Shown: positions 12,301-25,000 of the stretch, in pieces
Numbering within the stretch: position 1 is the first letter of the stretch
Layout of the letters: every line of letters starts with the position of its first letter
Assembly: GCF_019097595.1 (NCBI RefSeq)
Contig: NC_080726.1
Span: 9,832,205 to 9,896,204, forward strand
Direction of reading: 5' to 3'
From: Hemibagrus wyckioides
Lineage: Eukaryota; Chordata; Actinopteri; Siluriformes; Bagridae
DNA length: 64,000 bases
Made by a program: the position numbers and the translations under genes
Notes under the pieces: model-generated
The model's database searches: none
Told to the model about the DNA's origin: nothing
Seen by the model: the letters and a program-made list of their open reading frames with translations, nothing else

Positions 12301-13664
12301 GTTCTTCTTCTTCTTTCACTGCTCCGTGTTCAGGGTTGCTAAAGTGGATCATTTGTTCCACAGGTTTCGATTTGGCATAGGTTTTACGCCGGGTGGGCTT
12401 GGGACCAGCTGAAACTAAACTAATATAAACAAATAAAAGAGAAGCCTGAAATTTTCAAGAAAGCAAGCACACTGCACAAAATTGCACATTGCACCTTTAA
12501 AGTACACACTGTAATGCATGCAGTGCAGGGCCATACGATAATATTTTAATCTCCCGATCTGCCTCACCTTGGTGTTGTGCTGCCGGAACTTGATGCCACT
12601 CTCTACACAAAGATAGAAAGCAGCGATGCACTTGCCCTCAAGCCGCGTCCCATCCAGTAGGGGCAACAGGTGCTGCAAGTCGGCAGCAGTGCGTCCCTGA
12701 ACGCTGTCAGCACTGTCCTGCAAGCTGCGTGCAAACTCATCCGGGTCGAGAGAGGCGATGAACGGCTCCACTAGCTCCAGTGTGCCTGACTTTACCACCT
12801 CAGCCTCCAGCTCCCTGTTAGCAGCCAGCACAGCCACAGCCAAGCACGCATAGAAGCGGATCAGCTCATCCTCTTTAGAAAAGGCTAGTGGGAAAAGCCA
12901 CTCTGCTGCCTGCTTTTCGATCATCAGACGCTGGCAGCAGTGACCACCATACATGGCACAGTTGGCTAGAGCCACGGCACAGTGACGGAGCACAGTAGGA
13001 TCTGTACCGCGACACCAGAACAGCAACGCGTCCAGGGCTCCGTCTCCAATGAGCTGGATCGAGGTCTCCTCCGTGTGCTTGAACATGTGCTCCAGAATGC
13101 CCGAGATGCTCCGCGCAAGCTGGGCGTCATCATGCTCGCGGGTCAGGTTCAGGATCACACCAAGGCCCATGCGTGCTACATAGTCTCTGTAGGAACAGAC
13201 CACTCAGTTCAGAAAAATACTCAGGACCCCATAAATATAAGAAGTGTTATTGTGGCATACCTGTTCTCTGAGATAAGAATCTGCTCAAGCAGCTTGGCGG
13301 ACTCATATGTGACATCCTCAGCAGGTGTCTGCAGCAGTTGCAGTAATGACTCCAGACCTCCATCCAGTCGTATTCTGTTGCAGATCTGCTCTGCCACTTG
13401 CCGACCAACCGCAGGCAAAACCCAGGCCTCCTCAACAAGCTGGAATATTTCGGCGATAGCCTGACGAGTCCTTGGCACATCCCCGGCATCTTTGGAGGAT
13501 TTGAGTGTTTTCACAGCAGTCCGCAGTGCTGGAAGTGAGATGTCTAACACGGCCTGGACATCGGCATGAAGGCCTGGCGAAACAGCTCGGGGGTCAGAGG
13601 TAAATCTACGTGGCTGAAACCGGCTGACCCTCTCAGGGACACTGAGTCTGTCTGAACTGAACAT
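9319..13664 (-). CDS. sarm1: SARM1, sterile alpha and TIR motif NAD+ hydrolase, 8 coding exons
   Basis: SARM1 cleaves NAD+ and drives axon degeneration. Exons in gene order are 13261-13664, 12568-13186, 11988-12200, 11713-11804, 10902-11228, 10522-10711, 10306-10427 and 9319-9472; phases agree and give 706 aa (human 724). Armadillo repeats (about 30-385) come first, then two SAM domains (about 388-450 and 460-520) and a TIR domain from the DVFISYRR motif at 537. Residues matching the human NAD+-binding and catalytic sites are kept: Trp81, Arg88 and Lys171 (human 103, 110, 193), BB-loop Gly575 (human 601), Trp612 and catalytic Glu616 (human 638, 642). Numbering offsets are steady (22, then 26). 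The N-terminus is shorter than in human and lacks the human leader. An acceptor 22 bases before the ATG implies an upstream non-coding exon. Two introns end in (TG)n instead of a pyrimidine tract (see findings). Confidence 0.97.
9664..10060 (-). mobile_element. internally deleted Tc1-like element in SARM1 intron 7
   Basis: The left end has 'cataacattatgaccacctgcc' and the right end 'cataatgttatgcctgatgagtgta', the inverted ends of the family also seen at 33113, 38596 and 55173. Reverse-strand text between them is the decayed N-terminal helix-turn-helix part of a Tc1-type transposase; the C-terminal half is absent. Confidence 0.75.
10436..10454. repeat. (CA)n at a SARM1 3' splice site
   Basis: On the SARM1 strand this is a (TG)n run followed by atctgcag, then exon 7. 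It occupies the place of the pyrimidine tract. Confidence 0.9.
11808..11832. repeat. (CA)n at a SARM1 3' splice site
   Basis: On the SARM1 strand this reads as an uninterrupted (TG)n run of about 25 bases ending in cag, directly abutting exon 4. Confidence 0.92.
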
Positions 13665-14340
13665 TGGGAAGCGTCAATATATATTGCTAAGGTGAGACAA
13701 GAGCATCTAAGAAAGGCCTGACATTGCCTGTGAAATGCTTGGATAGGAAATCTGTAGCTGTGCTACAGTGTAACACCTCCAGAGCACTGTGTATTATCTT
13801 CACCTGTGTCCTTTACCAGTCTAATATATGAAAGGAAATGAATCAGTACTTGTCTTCTTATCCAAACTGCATCACTTGATGACGTCACTGTAGGGCAAAA
13901 GAACAACAAAAGGGTAACTCCTTAGAGGCCTAGGCAGTTATACATCATCAACCAATAATTAACTTAAAATGAACTGACTCAAAAACAGAGCTTTTATAGC
14001 GAAGGAGCGTGGCATGGAAGAAGCACACCACTGAAACAAGCTAAATAAGTCAACACTTACACGGAAGCTAGGTTACATGCAGGATGTTAATGTTTGTGAT
14101 AGCAAAAGCCCAAGCATTTCTGTTACCTCTCAAACAAGCAGGGCTCTGAGTCTTGTGGAGAAAGTCCGCACCAGCTCCTTTTAGATATATTTATTTCGAA
14201 AGCGTCGAGGTTCTGCGCAAAATAAAATATTTACCATTAGCAGTTTCTCTCCGCGCATCTTCCCCGGGAGCTGCCCGGCTGTTTCCTCATCCTCAGCAAC
14301 AAAGCAGAACACAACAGAAACTGCAGTGTCGCCCTCTGGA
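13665..14340 (-). promoter_or_regulatory. SARM1 5' flank and probable non-coding first exon region
   Basis: An acceptor on the SARM1 strand (tctcaccttag, exon edge at 13686) places 22 bases of 5' UTR before the ATG. The non-coding first exon and promoter are therefore upstream, most likely in the more GC-rich stretch around 14150-14340. The start site cannot be fixed from sequence. Confidence 0.35.
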
Positions 14341-14599
14341 GGCCAAAAAGAGTACAACAACTATAAGAGCAGACTTTACGTGTTTTCGTCTTTTTATTAT
14401 TTATTTTATTTAATTTTATTTCTTGTATTTTTTTTAGTGAAGCAAATCTTAACGCGCTAGTGTTTCTTGATGTTTTCTGTTCCTGACACGTGGATCAATA
14501 AGGTTATTGATTTTGGAACATGTGCGCATGCGCGTCGTGCTGCGTTCCTAATGGCAACAACGCTACACGGACGTGATACAACAAAATGCAATAAAATCT

Positions 14600-14601
<2 letters not shown>

Positions 14602-14678
<77 letters not shown>

Positions 14679-14681
14679 ATT
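14602..14681. repeat. (TA)n microsatellite
   Basis: About 62 bases of TA repeat, a single TTT break, then a shorter TA run, between SARM1 and VTN. The Tyr-Ile open frames across it are artefacts. Confidence 0.97.
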
Positions 14682-14799
14682 AAATACCAATCCAACTTTA
14701 TTGTTTACATATTGGTGATTTAAATGAATTATATGAATTTTTTATTTGACCTTTTACCCTTAATTACCCAGTAATTGTTGATTAATTTTCTATAACAGC

Positions 14800-15075
14800 A
14801 GCTCTGACAGCCGAAACCATTTTCTGTACCACTTACACTCACAGGAACCTGGAGGTACCCTCGGTGGGATGTGGCAAACCCATCGCAGGGCACAATCACA
14901 CACGCACTGACACACTACAGACAGTTTAGAGATGCCAGTCTGCTTACAACACATGTCTTTGGACTGGGGGAGGAAACCAGAATACCCAGAGGAAAGCCCC
15001 AAAGCATGGGGAGAACATGCACATACAGGGCAGAGATGGAAATCATACCCCCAACCCTAGAGGTGTGAGGCACAC
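14800..15075 (-). repeat. dispersed LINE/SINE-tail type repeat
   Basis: Read on the - strand it carries the 'catgttctccccatgctt', 'tttcctccc', 'agtccaaagacatg' and 'gccctgcgatggg' blocks of the same broad fish repeat as 16411-16660. Not protein-coding. Confidence 0.65.
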
Positions 15076-15857
15076 ATGCTAACAACTAAGTCATACATTA
15101 TTCTTTTTATCATAAAACATTCCCTCCACATACACTGATTAAAACATGTGTGATTGTTGATATTGTGATGTGTTCTATAGAGATGTGTATTTAGCTTTAA
15201 AGGAGTCTCCAGTGTCAGCACTTTGTTACAGTCAGCAAGGGAAATCTGTTTACCGACACAGTCCTCAGTACAGAGGGGTTAGCATGACAAGCAGCTTTTT
15301 TTCTGTGGTCTTACTAGACATTTAGAGAGACAGAAATAAGCTAGAATGACTCTTAATAACAGTTACAACATAAGCAATAACTGGAACTAACTTTTTTCAA
15401 CAACATCCAATGAAACAAATGGTTAAAATGCTCTTAAACAAATTAAAAATTGGAACGGTTAACACTTTGCTTTGGTAGAAGAGGATATGGTGTCATTGTA
15501 AAATCCCTTTTTTCCTTATTTTAAGTAAGCCAACATGTCCCACTGTGTTTTATTCCTTACCTGCTACACTAAGCTACAGTTACAGAAGTCAAATGTCTGT
15601 TTATTCAATTCCCTGCACTGGTCAATGATTTTACATTACATCACTTTGTGTTCTCCTTTCTTAAGAAGTTTAAAGGTGAGGCAGAATCCAATCCAAATAA
15701 GTAGTCAATATTATTTACTTGACCTTTGTCTGAGAATAGAGCCTAGTGAAACACTGTGTCTATCTACTAGTCTCAGGAAATGTAATTCTTTTCAAATACA
15801 TTTAATAAATTAACTTAAAGCTGTGTTTTTGAAGTGTATGTCACTGTCTGTCTCTGT

Positions 15858-15867
15858 TTAATGATTA
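15858..15867. promoter_or_regulatory. HNF1-like motif upstream of VTN
   Basis: TTAATGATTA matches the palindromic core of the HNF1 site (TTAATNATTA) about 120 bp before the VTN start codon. Vitronectin is a liver plasma protein, so a liver-factor site is plausible. A single short match in AT-rich DNA is weak evidence. Confidence 0.3.
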
Positions 15868-15987
15868 CTTGTTCTGAACTCATTCTGACAGGTCAAGTAA
15901 ACAAGATGATTGACGTCTGGGTGCACTGATCAGCCGGCCTCTTTCCCCCGATCCCTCAGTGTCTCAGTGTTAATCCCCGTGAAAGAT

Positions 15988-17333
15988 ATGAAGCCTGAGC
16001 TGGTGTTCTTACTGCTGTTCCTGTTGCAAACCGGCCACACCGCAGAGGGTACGTTCATTTTCATTACACTTCAGGCCTGTTTAATATCACACAGCTTCTA
16101 AATTACTGTTTGGTGTGTAAAATCAATATTTTAGTGATCCTTTAACTGATTGTAGATCAAGCTTGAGCAGGCAAAACTGTAAACAGTCCTCTGTAACAAC
16201 AATACAATACAAATAACACAGATGAATTTAGAAACAAGAATATTTTAATAGAATTCTGTTTCTGATGGACAGTGTTTCAGTTTTGAACTTTATTCCTTGT
16301 ACATTTTTCCTTCTAACACCACAATGACAGAGAAAATACAGTTCAATGATAATATAAAATATTTATATGTAGTCATATGACATTATGACACAAAAGGGGT
16401 AGGAGGTTCAATTTGCACTTCTGCCCTGTGTGTATGAAGTTTGCATGTTCTCCCTATGCCTCCCTTTTCTTGAAACACTCCACTTTCCTTACCAGTCCAA
16501 AGGCATGCAGGCATCTCTAAATTGTCCATAGTGCATGCCTGATTTTGTGTGTGATTGTACCCTGCAGTGGACTTGCACTTTATCCAGGGTTCCCTTGCCT
16601 TGTGCCTGGAGTTCCCTGGGATAAACTCCAGGCTCCACATGACCCTATGTAGATACCATAGTTGTGAACAGAAAGTGGACGGACACAAGAGGCACATTTT
16701 GGGGGTCATACATAACCATGCTATTGAGGTTGATAAATGTGGGGAAAACACTGTTTACACATTTATAGTTTGTCTATCAGAAGCCATGTGTTGGTATCGT
16801 GTTCAGTAAATTGTTCAATATGGTTTAAACAGTCCCATATTCATTTTTCTGTGTGTTCTTTCTGTGCATGTTAGAGTCTTGCATTGAACGATGCGATATC
16901 GGCTATGATGCAACCAAACAATGCCAGTGTGACTCTTTATGCAAGTACTACAGGAGCTGCTGCACTGACTATGAGGCACTCTGTGACAATTTAAGTGAGT
17001 TGAATCTTCCTTTTCTTTATATAAAAGAGCTGTTTATTTTAGTTTGGAATGGAATAACGGATTGTTGATGTATGATTCTTGTGGACCCACAGCTCGTGGA
17101 GACACTTTCCCATCTTTTCCCGAGGATGAGGAGAACAGCACGGCTATGGCACCTACACACAGTGCCGAGAACATGAACACAATGACTCAGTCTCCATCTG
17201 TTAACAAAGAGCTAACTTTCTTAACTACTGCTCCACCAATCTCAGACCCTGATGCTGAGGTGTGCAGCGGGAGGCCGTTTAACTCCTTCATGCAACTCAA
17301 AAATGGCTCGCTCTATGCCTTCAGGGGTGAGTG

Positions 17334-17412
<79 letters not shown>

Positions 17413-20188
17413 GATCCATTACTTTAGCAAACAAATCAAAAGTCAACCCATTGCTATTGATTTTGTTGTTGATTATTGCCGTTTTATTCTAGTTGTTAAC
17501 ACTGATCTGTTCAGATTCTATTCGGGTTTTTATTCTTGGAGTTTGTATATGATATGCATTTTTTGTGTGTTAACAGGAAAGCATTTTTTTGAACTGGATG
17601 AACGGTCAGTGTTGCCAGGTTATCCAAAACTCATTGAAGACTATTGGGGGATAAAAGGTCCTATAGATGCAGCATTTACACGCATAAACTGCCAAGGAAA
17701 AACATACATCTTCAAGGTTTGGAGTCCTGAAAACTAAAAATAACATTTCTCAAATAGTACAGAGGATTCAGATTCAACATAAATATATATTTGTTATTTA
17801 GTCATCTTGATTAGTTCTTCATTTTCCCCATTTACCCTTTCCTTTATGTACAATAAGAGTTCAGATATACAGAAAATATATAAAAATCATTACATGCATA
17901 AACCAGTGACAAGGATGGGGATGCACTTTTCATTACCAGAGAGAAGGTATGAAAGAGAGAGAAATGAGTTGGAGACAAGAATGATCTGTGAAAAAGAAAG
18001 GCTGAGGAACTGTTTTATATATATATATGTATATGGTTCTGTCTTTCCAACTAATTAACATATTATTTTGACAATAGTTACTAGTATTAATATAAAGTAG
18101 GTGATCAGAAGGTTGTGAGCTCAAATTCCAGCACCACAAAGCTGCCACTGCTGTGCCCCCTAAGCAAAGCCCTTAACCCTTGACTGCTCAGTTGAATAAA
18201 TGAGATACCTGCCAAATGCTTTAAATGTAAAATGTATTACTGGGACTGAATCCCATGCAAAGCTCTTTATGGGTTGAATAAAAGCATAACAGGCTTTGCT
18301 GCTGCTATAGAAAACAAAATCAACAATGTTCACTTGGGGCCAAAGTTTACATCCTTTCCTGAATATTTTATTCCTCTCATACCACAATCATTTTTTAACA
18401 CTCCTATTTTTCTTTATTTTTAAAGAAAAGCATCTTTTATCCATTACATTTAGTATTGTAAACACCTGGAATTTCCTCACCAGACTCTCATTATAATTAT
18501 AGACGAAAACAAAGGTTATGTTAACAAGAAACTGTAAAGACTGTGAAGAATTTCTATGCTAGAACGTTTGCTTTTTCTTTCTTACAAAACAGGACTTAGG
18601 GCACCTAACAGAAAACTTCATCATATCAACAATTACATACAGTTAATATGGAGAATCACGCATGACAAGCCTAGTTATCTTCTGTTATAGAAAATAATTC
18701 AAAGCCTTCTGACCCATCGGAATCAAACGTATGTTTTGATTAAGTTTTGCTTTTGAGGTTCGTGGAAAAAAATATAATTACATGCATATATTTTTCCAGT
18801 TGATGTTGGATTGCACTGCATTAATTAGCATCCTAATTCTCAATTGGAAATGATTGTTTGTTAATCAATGTGAATATCGATTCTTCTGTAATCAGTTATG
18901 CACTATATTACAGGGAAGCAAGTACTGGAGATTTGATAATGGAGTCCTGGATGAAGATTTCCCAAGAGATATCTCTGTTGGATTTGAAACAATCCCAGAT
19001 AACTTAGATGCTGCCTTCGCCATCCCTGCTCACAACCACCATGGCAAAGAGAAGGTCTATTTCTTTAAAGGTTAGAGAAATACATTTTTTTAATATACGA
19101 TACAGAAATACAGTACTACTTATGGTTATATAGCCATTTTATAATTTCTACTCAGTCTTGCTCTTATTCAAAACTACCCCCTTTAGGTGACCGTTATTAT
19201 CAGTATGACTTTAAGCACCAGCCGTCTCATGATGAGTGCATTCAGATGTCCAGGATCTTCCCCTCTGCTATCTTCAGAAGATATACAGATTTATATTATG
19301 ATCGCTGGGCAGAGCACTTCAGCCAGCTCTTCAGTGGATGTAAGCTTTTGAATTTGCATGTAACAGTCGATAAATCTTATAACACAAAATGTAATATCCC
19401 GTGTTTCCTTTTACCAGTTGAAAGCCAGCATGGCACCAATCACTTCATTAGTAAAGACTGGATTGGTATCAAACCCCCAGTGGATGCTGTACTGGCTGGA
19501 AGACTGTATGTTTCACCTAGATATTTACAGCGGCCCAGTAGAAGGCGTCAGGATCAACTGGGGGGAGTCCGGAGTCAACAGGGGAATCAACAGCTGAACC
19601 AACAGTGGAACCAAGACTGGAACCAACAGGGGGACAAATTATGGAACCAGGAGTGGAACCAGCAATGGGACCAGCAATGGAACCAACAGCAGTGGGGCTC
19701 GCGGCGCAGACAATCCCGATCTCCTTTCTGGGACACTGTGGTAGAGAGAGGTAGTAGCATCAGGCAAGAATTTAGCCAGAGGTTTGGCCAGGACAACTGG
19801 AGAAATGAGGATAGACGCAGGAATGGTTATCAACAGCAGAATGACAACGATTTTGACTACAGATACAACCCTTCTGAGGATGCAACATTCAACCGAATCC
19901 GCTGGAGCAGGCCACTACAGAGTGTCTACTTTTTTAAAGGAGGTCCTGAGTTTCAATCCCCAGTTTTCACTGTAATGTGTTTACTGAAATGGTTTGTACA
20001 ACATAGGTACTGCAGTGCTAAATGGCACCTCTTTTAGCTGGTAGGATCAGTCACACTCATTGCTAATAGGCACAAAAAATGAGCCACTCTCCTCATAGTA
20101 TAGAATTATACTAATAGCTCAATGACATTCATTGTGCCTCTTTCGAAGCATGCCACCAATCCCACACTTCATTTCATCATATTTCTAG

Positions 20189-20285
<97 letters not shown>

Positions 20286-20936
20286 GTCTTCATGACAGAG
20301 GGCTTTGTGGCCTCTCAGTAACATAAGACTTATTAAATTCAAGGTAAACAGGGATGTAATTGATAACAGGAAATAACTTGTTGAATGAATCAGTGAACCC
20401 ACCACTGATTATTTTCCTAAAACTTACAAGACCTCCCCCTTTTCCGTCTATTAATGCGACAATTATTTGTGTTCAGGTACTTAACTAGCAAGCTGTTGAT
20501 ACAATAATTGTTCTTAAGGCAGATGCACTTGGAGGTTAAATCAGTAGAGTTTATAAATTATAGACCCACACACAGTGCTTTTATCATTTATAAGTGTATA
20601 TCGAGTACAGTGTGCTAAAAAGTACAATCACTTGGATCTAGAATTTTATTCTAGAAGACTTGTCACAGCGATCGATCTCTCATCGCCTAGACACATTACT
20701 CACTTTTTATTTATTTGAAAATTATTCAGTTGTGTGAAAATTAATCAGAAGTGTTTATATAGGACTTTTGTGAGCATACACATTACATTTTTCTCTCTTT
20801 CTGTTTGTCTACAGGTCAGTATTACCGATTCAATTTACAGACCAAGCGTGTTGACTTTGCCATTCCTTCGTACCCCAGACCGATAGGCAAATACTGGCTG
20901 GGATGCAGAGACACACCCGGAGCAGAGAGGAGATAA
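15988..20936 (+). CDS. vtn: vitronectin, 8 coding exons
   Basis: A secreted adhesive plasma and matrix glycoprotein that binds integrins and PAI-1. Exons are 15988-16048, 16875-16994, 17093-17326, 17577-17716, 18914-19070, 19187-19339, 19418-19942 and 20815-20936; phases agree and give 503 aa (human 478). A signal peptide (about 1-19, Leu-rich core) is followed by a somatomedin B domain (23-57) with all eight cysteines. The integrin motif RGD is at 62-64. A Thr/Ser/Glu-rich linker and hemopexin-like repeats follow (SRIFPSAIFR, YWRFDNGVLDEDFPR, FFKGDRYYQYDF, YWLGC near the end). The linker before the last repeat, where human has its basic heparin-binding stretch, holds an Asn/Gln/Trp-rich repeat at about 345-381 flanked by RRR clusters. 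The exon 7 donor (gtcctg) is weaker than the others, but the phase and the YFFKGGQYYRF join support it. Teleosts have two vtn copies; the SARM1 neighbour suggests vtna. Confidence 0.95.
16411..16660 (+). repeat. dispersed LINE/SINE-tail type repeat in VTN intron 1
   Basis: Decayed copy with 'gtttgcatgttctccctatg', 'agtccaaaggcatgcagg', 'aaattgtccatagtg', 'tatccagggt' and 'tgggataaactccaggctcc'. The same family as 14800-15075 in the opposite orientation. Confidence 0.65.
17336..17412. repeat. (TATC)n microsatellite next to the VTN exon 3 donor
   Basis: A perfect tetranucleotide array beginning a few bases after the donor gtgagt at 17327. The Leu-Ser-Ile-Tyr open frame through it is an artefact. 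Confidence 0.97.
18090..18215 (+). repeat. tRNA-derived SINE fragment in VTN intron 4
   Basis: It contains 'gatcagaaggttgtgagctcaaattcc', which resembles a tRNA-type B box, then 'agctgccactgctg', 'cccttaaccc' and 'ctgccaaatgc'. These are blocks of a widespread fish SINE. The 5' part is truncated. Confidence 0.7.
20187..20284. repeat. (TAGA)n microsatellite in VTN intron 7
   Basis: About 98 bases of uninterrupted TAGA/GATA repeat. Confidence 0.97.
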
Positions 20937-20994
20937 GTGTCTAAAATGTAAAATGGGTCTAGTTCAATAATTCTCATACATAGTGCCTGAGACA

Positions 20995-21000
20995 AATAAA
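20995..21000 (+). terminator. polyadenylation signal of VTN
   Basis: AATAAA 59 bases after the vitronectin stop codon, implying a very short 3' UTR. Confidence 0.65.
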
Positions 21001-22076
21001 TATGTACTGTTTCATGATATGTAATTAATGTAAAGAATAGCATACTTTACAGAACATGCAGTGAGTAAGTGAACAATTGCTTCAATAAGTAAGTGAACAA
21101 TTTCTAAATCCAAATGTGATCTCTATTAATTTATTCGAAGTGCTGTAAATATGTTTGTCCATCTGTAATTATGGTGCAGTGAAATATTCCTTTTATTTAA
21201 CCTGGTGAAGCGAGCATTTGTCGATAATCACAAGGTGACTTAAAATAATAAAAAGAATTAGTGTCTGTTCATACAGATTTTCAAGCACCAGATAACAATG
21301 TGATATTGAGATAGTGATATTGTCTTTCATTTTTTCCTGACACTAATTTTGATCAAATGTACGTTTATCTCAAGTAAGACAACTAAGAGGGCTATGTCAG
21401 GTGGTTTGCCTATAATATACCTCTGCATCTGTAGTTTCTCCATTAATGCCACAAAGACTAAACAAATTCATGGGAAACTTGCAAGGGTTTTCTACACCAG
21501 TCACATCTGTGTAGTTGGATTTAAAAGTAAAACGTTGTTTTAAAAGCTAATATTACACATCAAGCTTTCTGCATTATCATCTGATATTTTGGGGTTAATT
21601 TGTCCACGGAAACGCACTGAGCAATGAGAGTAAGCTAACATAACGTCTTTCCCCATAGAGGAACAGATTTCCCAATAGACAAATTTGTATCTGATCAAAA
21701 CACCCCTTGTGTATTGTTCCCACCTCATATAAACAGTACCTGAATTGATTCCTGAGTCATCTTTGAATCAGCTCTTACTTCAAAATCATTAAATATTTAT
21801 AATCATTAATACAGCTGTGTGAACCCTTATTGTGTAATCCCTCTTTATCACCAAACATCACTCCAATGACTGTATGGATGAGTAATTTTGAAAGATTTAT
21901 AAAAGAAATAACAAAAGTTTAAAATACATACAAAGGGAGGAAAAACAAACCAGTAAGCTAAGAAGAACTGCGAGTAGGGAGAAAGTGTGGGAGTTTGTTT
22001 CATATGGTATAAAATAATACATATATTTTAGATTTACTTCTAACATTAATCAGTTTCAACATAGCATATGAACTAC
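21001..22076. other. convergent intergenic space and SCARF1 3' UTR
   Basis: Between the ends of VTN (+) and SCARF1 (-). It probably holds the SCARF1 3' UTR; I could not choose a single SCARF1 polyadenylation signal. No other gene or clear repeat was seen. Confidence 0.5.
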
Positions 22077-25000
22077 TCAGTCACATGAGTGATTTATATA
22101 CACATTTTCATATTTCGGCTCTTGATCCGTCAGAGTCTCGTTAGTGATAAGTTCTGATGAAGTAGACACCTCATCTGATACAGCCACTATCTCATAGATA
22201 GCTTCACTCTTGTTGTCTGATTCAGAGGGTGTTCTTGTGCCCATGTCCCCCCCTGATACCTGTGTAGTGCTTTCTGGAACACTCTTGAGTATAGATGACA
22301 GAGGTCTCTTTGGGGTGCTGTTCTCCAGCAGCGAATCTGTAGCCCCTACTGTACATGGAGAGCTAAGGGAAGTGTGTTTTTTACGGCTGGGCTTCCTAAG
22401 GACAACATCTGGCTGTCCTGAAACAGCCGACTGCTCCCACAAGCTGGCACGTGCCCCCAGTTTCCTGCGTGGGGGCTTTGTCACAGCAACCCCCTTACTT
22501 TTGGGCTGTGCTGCTTCCTCTCTCTGTCTTTGGATACTGCCCAGTCTGCGGAGCATGGCCTGCACTGGCCCCTCAGAGCTCAAGTCTGCCTTTGATGCCC
22601 GCAAAGGCTTGCCTACAGTAACATAAACAGTGGACACCTTCTCCATTCCTGTGTCCATCCCTTGCCCATCAGACAAGGGCTGTAGGCTCTTCTTAGGGTT
22701 GGACGGAGTGTTCCGCCTGGTGCCTGGTACAGTTGATTGAGTCCTTGACGGGGTGGAGGCGTACCTTTCAGAGTCTGCCTCAGGTAGGGAGTTAGCTGCT
22801 TGTTCCTCTGAGGAGGCTTTTGCATCATCACTTGCCTCCTCTGTCTCACCTTCTGTCTGCCCTTGGCTTCCTTGTGCCCCCTGCAGGCTAGAGAGCATCA
22901 GGACTCCCCATGGAGTTTTGGGCTTGCGGGCAAGTTCCTGATTAGATCCACGCCGCTCTTTTGGGCTGAACTTGGTGCCTTCTGCAAAGGAAACAGAGGG
23001 CCGCTTGGATTTGGCAATGCTAGAGGTCCTTGGTATGCCGAAAGTCAGAGACATGTCCTCGCTGCTGAACGTTGGTGGCTCAGATAAGAAGTTACACTTC
23101 GAGCCCATTTCCTGGAACTGAAGTTCACCTCCTGCAACAGCTGGGATGTCTGTAAAAAGCAGAGAGCTAGTTTTTTAATCAAGTCATACTTCTGGGGGGA
23201 AACTGTTACCCAAAAACACCACAAGTCATGGTGCAGAGTCTCTGTACCTTCTCTAGGAGGGACACAGTACACAGCCTCTCCATCCTCATCAGTCTCAAAA
23301 GAGTCTGAGACCCAGCCTGAGGGGGGCTCGATGAAGCTGTGGTTGAAGGTGAGCTCTGGATCATGGTGAGAAACTAGCAGCACAACAGGGAATATTATCA
23401 ATCACTTATACTGAGAGTCTGACACTTGCTGATGTTACAATGAGGAGTGGTCCAGTTCAGTAAAGGTTTTACAATTAGGGCTATCAAGGTAAATTGAACA
23501 CTTTAGCAAAAATGTAAAAATAAATAAATAAATAAATTGTAACCATCAATACAGCTGTTGTAAACATACCGAATTGACTACTATACTTTTTGGAGGTTGT
23601 TTATACCTTTTTTCTGAAAATGTAAAAACTACTGCATCACAATTATAGGTTGCCTTGTTGCAGGCATGGTGCCATAAATGGGACTTGTTTTGTACATTTG
23701 TGTATATTTTAGTTGTAAAAATCTTGTACATAATTGAAGCTCACTTCTTTAAAATGGTATAAATATCAAAAGTACAAAAGATGCACCCTTACTAGTACCA
23801 CCCCTACAACAAGAAAAATACAGTTTGGCACATTTACCTCCAATAGTATAGAGTGAGAATTCTTTTCTGATGATACATACTGAAGGTGTAAATACTTTTT
23901 GTAGGATTTGCAACTGCCTTGAGGTGAATACCAATTTGGAATGGAGCACAGGGACCATTTGTTGGACCACTGCAACCAATGCAAAAGAAAACTATTTAAC
24001 CAAATCTTTTATTAATTGTGTTTAACTAAAAAAAATGTAGTTAAACACACTTACTTGTTTGAGCAAATGACAGCCCTTGCTATAAAATATCACTGGTTTT
24101 TCAAATGGGTTATAATAAAAGGATCTAACCTGTAACCCTGGGAAGCCCAGAGGACCAGAGAGTGAGACACGGCATGGCTGAGCTCATGTTGGCTAGCACT
24201 GTGTAGACATGATGCTTCATTCGACCTGTTGTACTCCCATCCCCTACTGCCACTCTGCGGTTTAACGGATTGTTTTAAAACGTGTCCACACTGAAAGGAT
24301 GAATACTAAATGTTCAGATCAAAATTCTAACCTGTCCTTCCCATCAGCTGGAGTTCCACAACAGCAGCAGCAAAACAATAAGGCAAGTATGAGAATCAGC
24401 AGAGGAATCAGAAGTCCTGCAAGAAGCCCCGCCCGAAAGCCTGCAATGTGAACACACACACGATGCTTGAGTGTAATGTACAGATTTTTGCTTCAACAGT
24501 CCAATGTTTTACCCTGGAAAAAAGGGTTTTATGGACATACTGTAGAGACATTCTCCAGTGGCAGCATGGCATGCATCGTCTCCACAGTCACAGGTTGACG
24601 AGCAGTTTATTCCATACATCTTATCCGGACATGAACTGTTACATCTGCATTAGCAACACCTTTGAGTTAGTTCTACTGAAATCACTGTAGTTTACAAGCA
24701 ACAACACTCACTCTCAAATCCTCTTCAGCAAACTTACCTCTCACCCTGAAAGCCAGGTTGGCAAAGACAACTTCCTGTCACATGATCACAGTGACCGTGA
24801 TAGCAAGGTCTGCACAGGAAACGACAGCTGTCCCCAAAAGTACCATCGTTGCAAGGCTGGTCACACCTGAAAGGGAAGTGAAAATGACTGTACAGAGCTT
24901 CCAGTTAGCGGTGCAACTCAGTGCCTGTGATAATCCTGCTATATATAATTTTTTAATAATATGTTTTTAAAAAAAACTGTCATTTGTCCTTACTCTATAT

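Noticed and set aside
17252..17737. A 161-codon frame spanning VTN exons 3 and 4 and the intron between.
   Set aside because: The middle is translated TATC repeat. Phase and donor/acceptor sites show two separate exons.
22210..22626. A 138-codon + strand frame opposite the last SCARF1 exon.
   Set aside because: It is the shadow of the SCARF1 tail, which has conserved blocks and fits the gene's splice phases. Similar shadows opposite the SARM1, VTN and SCARF1 EGF exons were dropped too.
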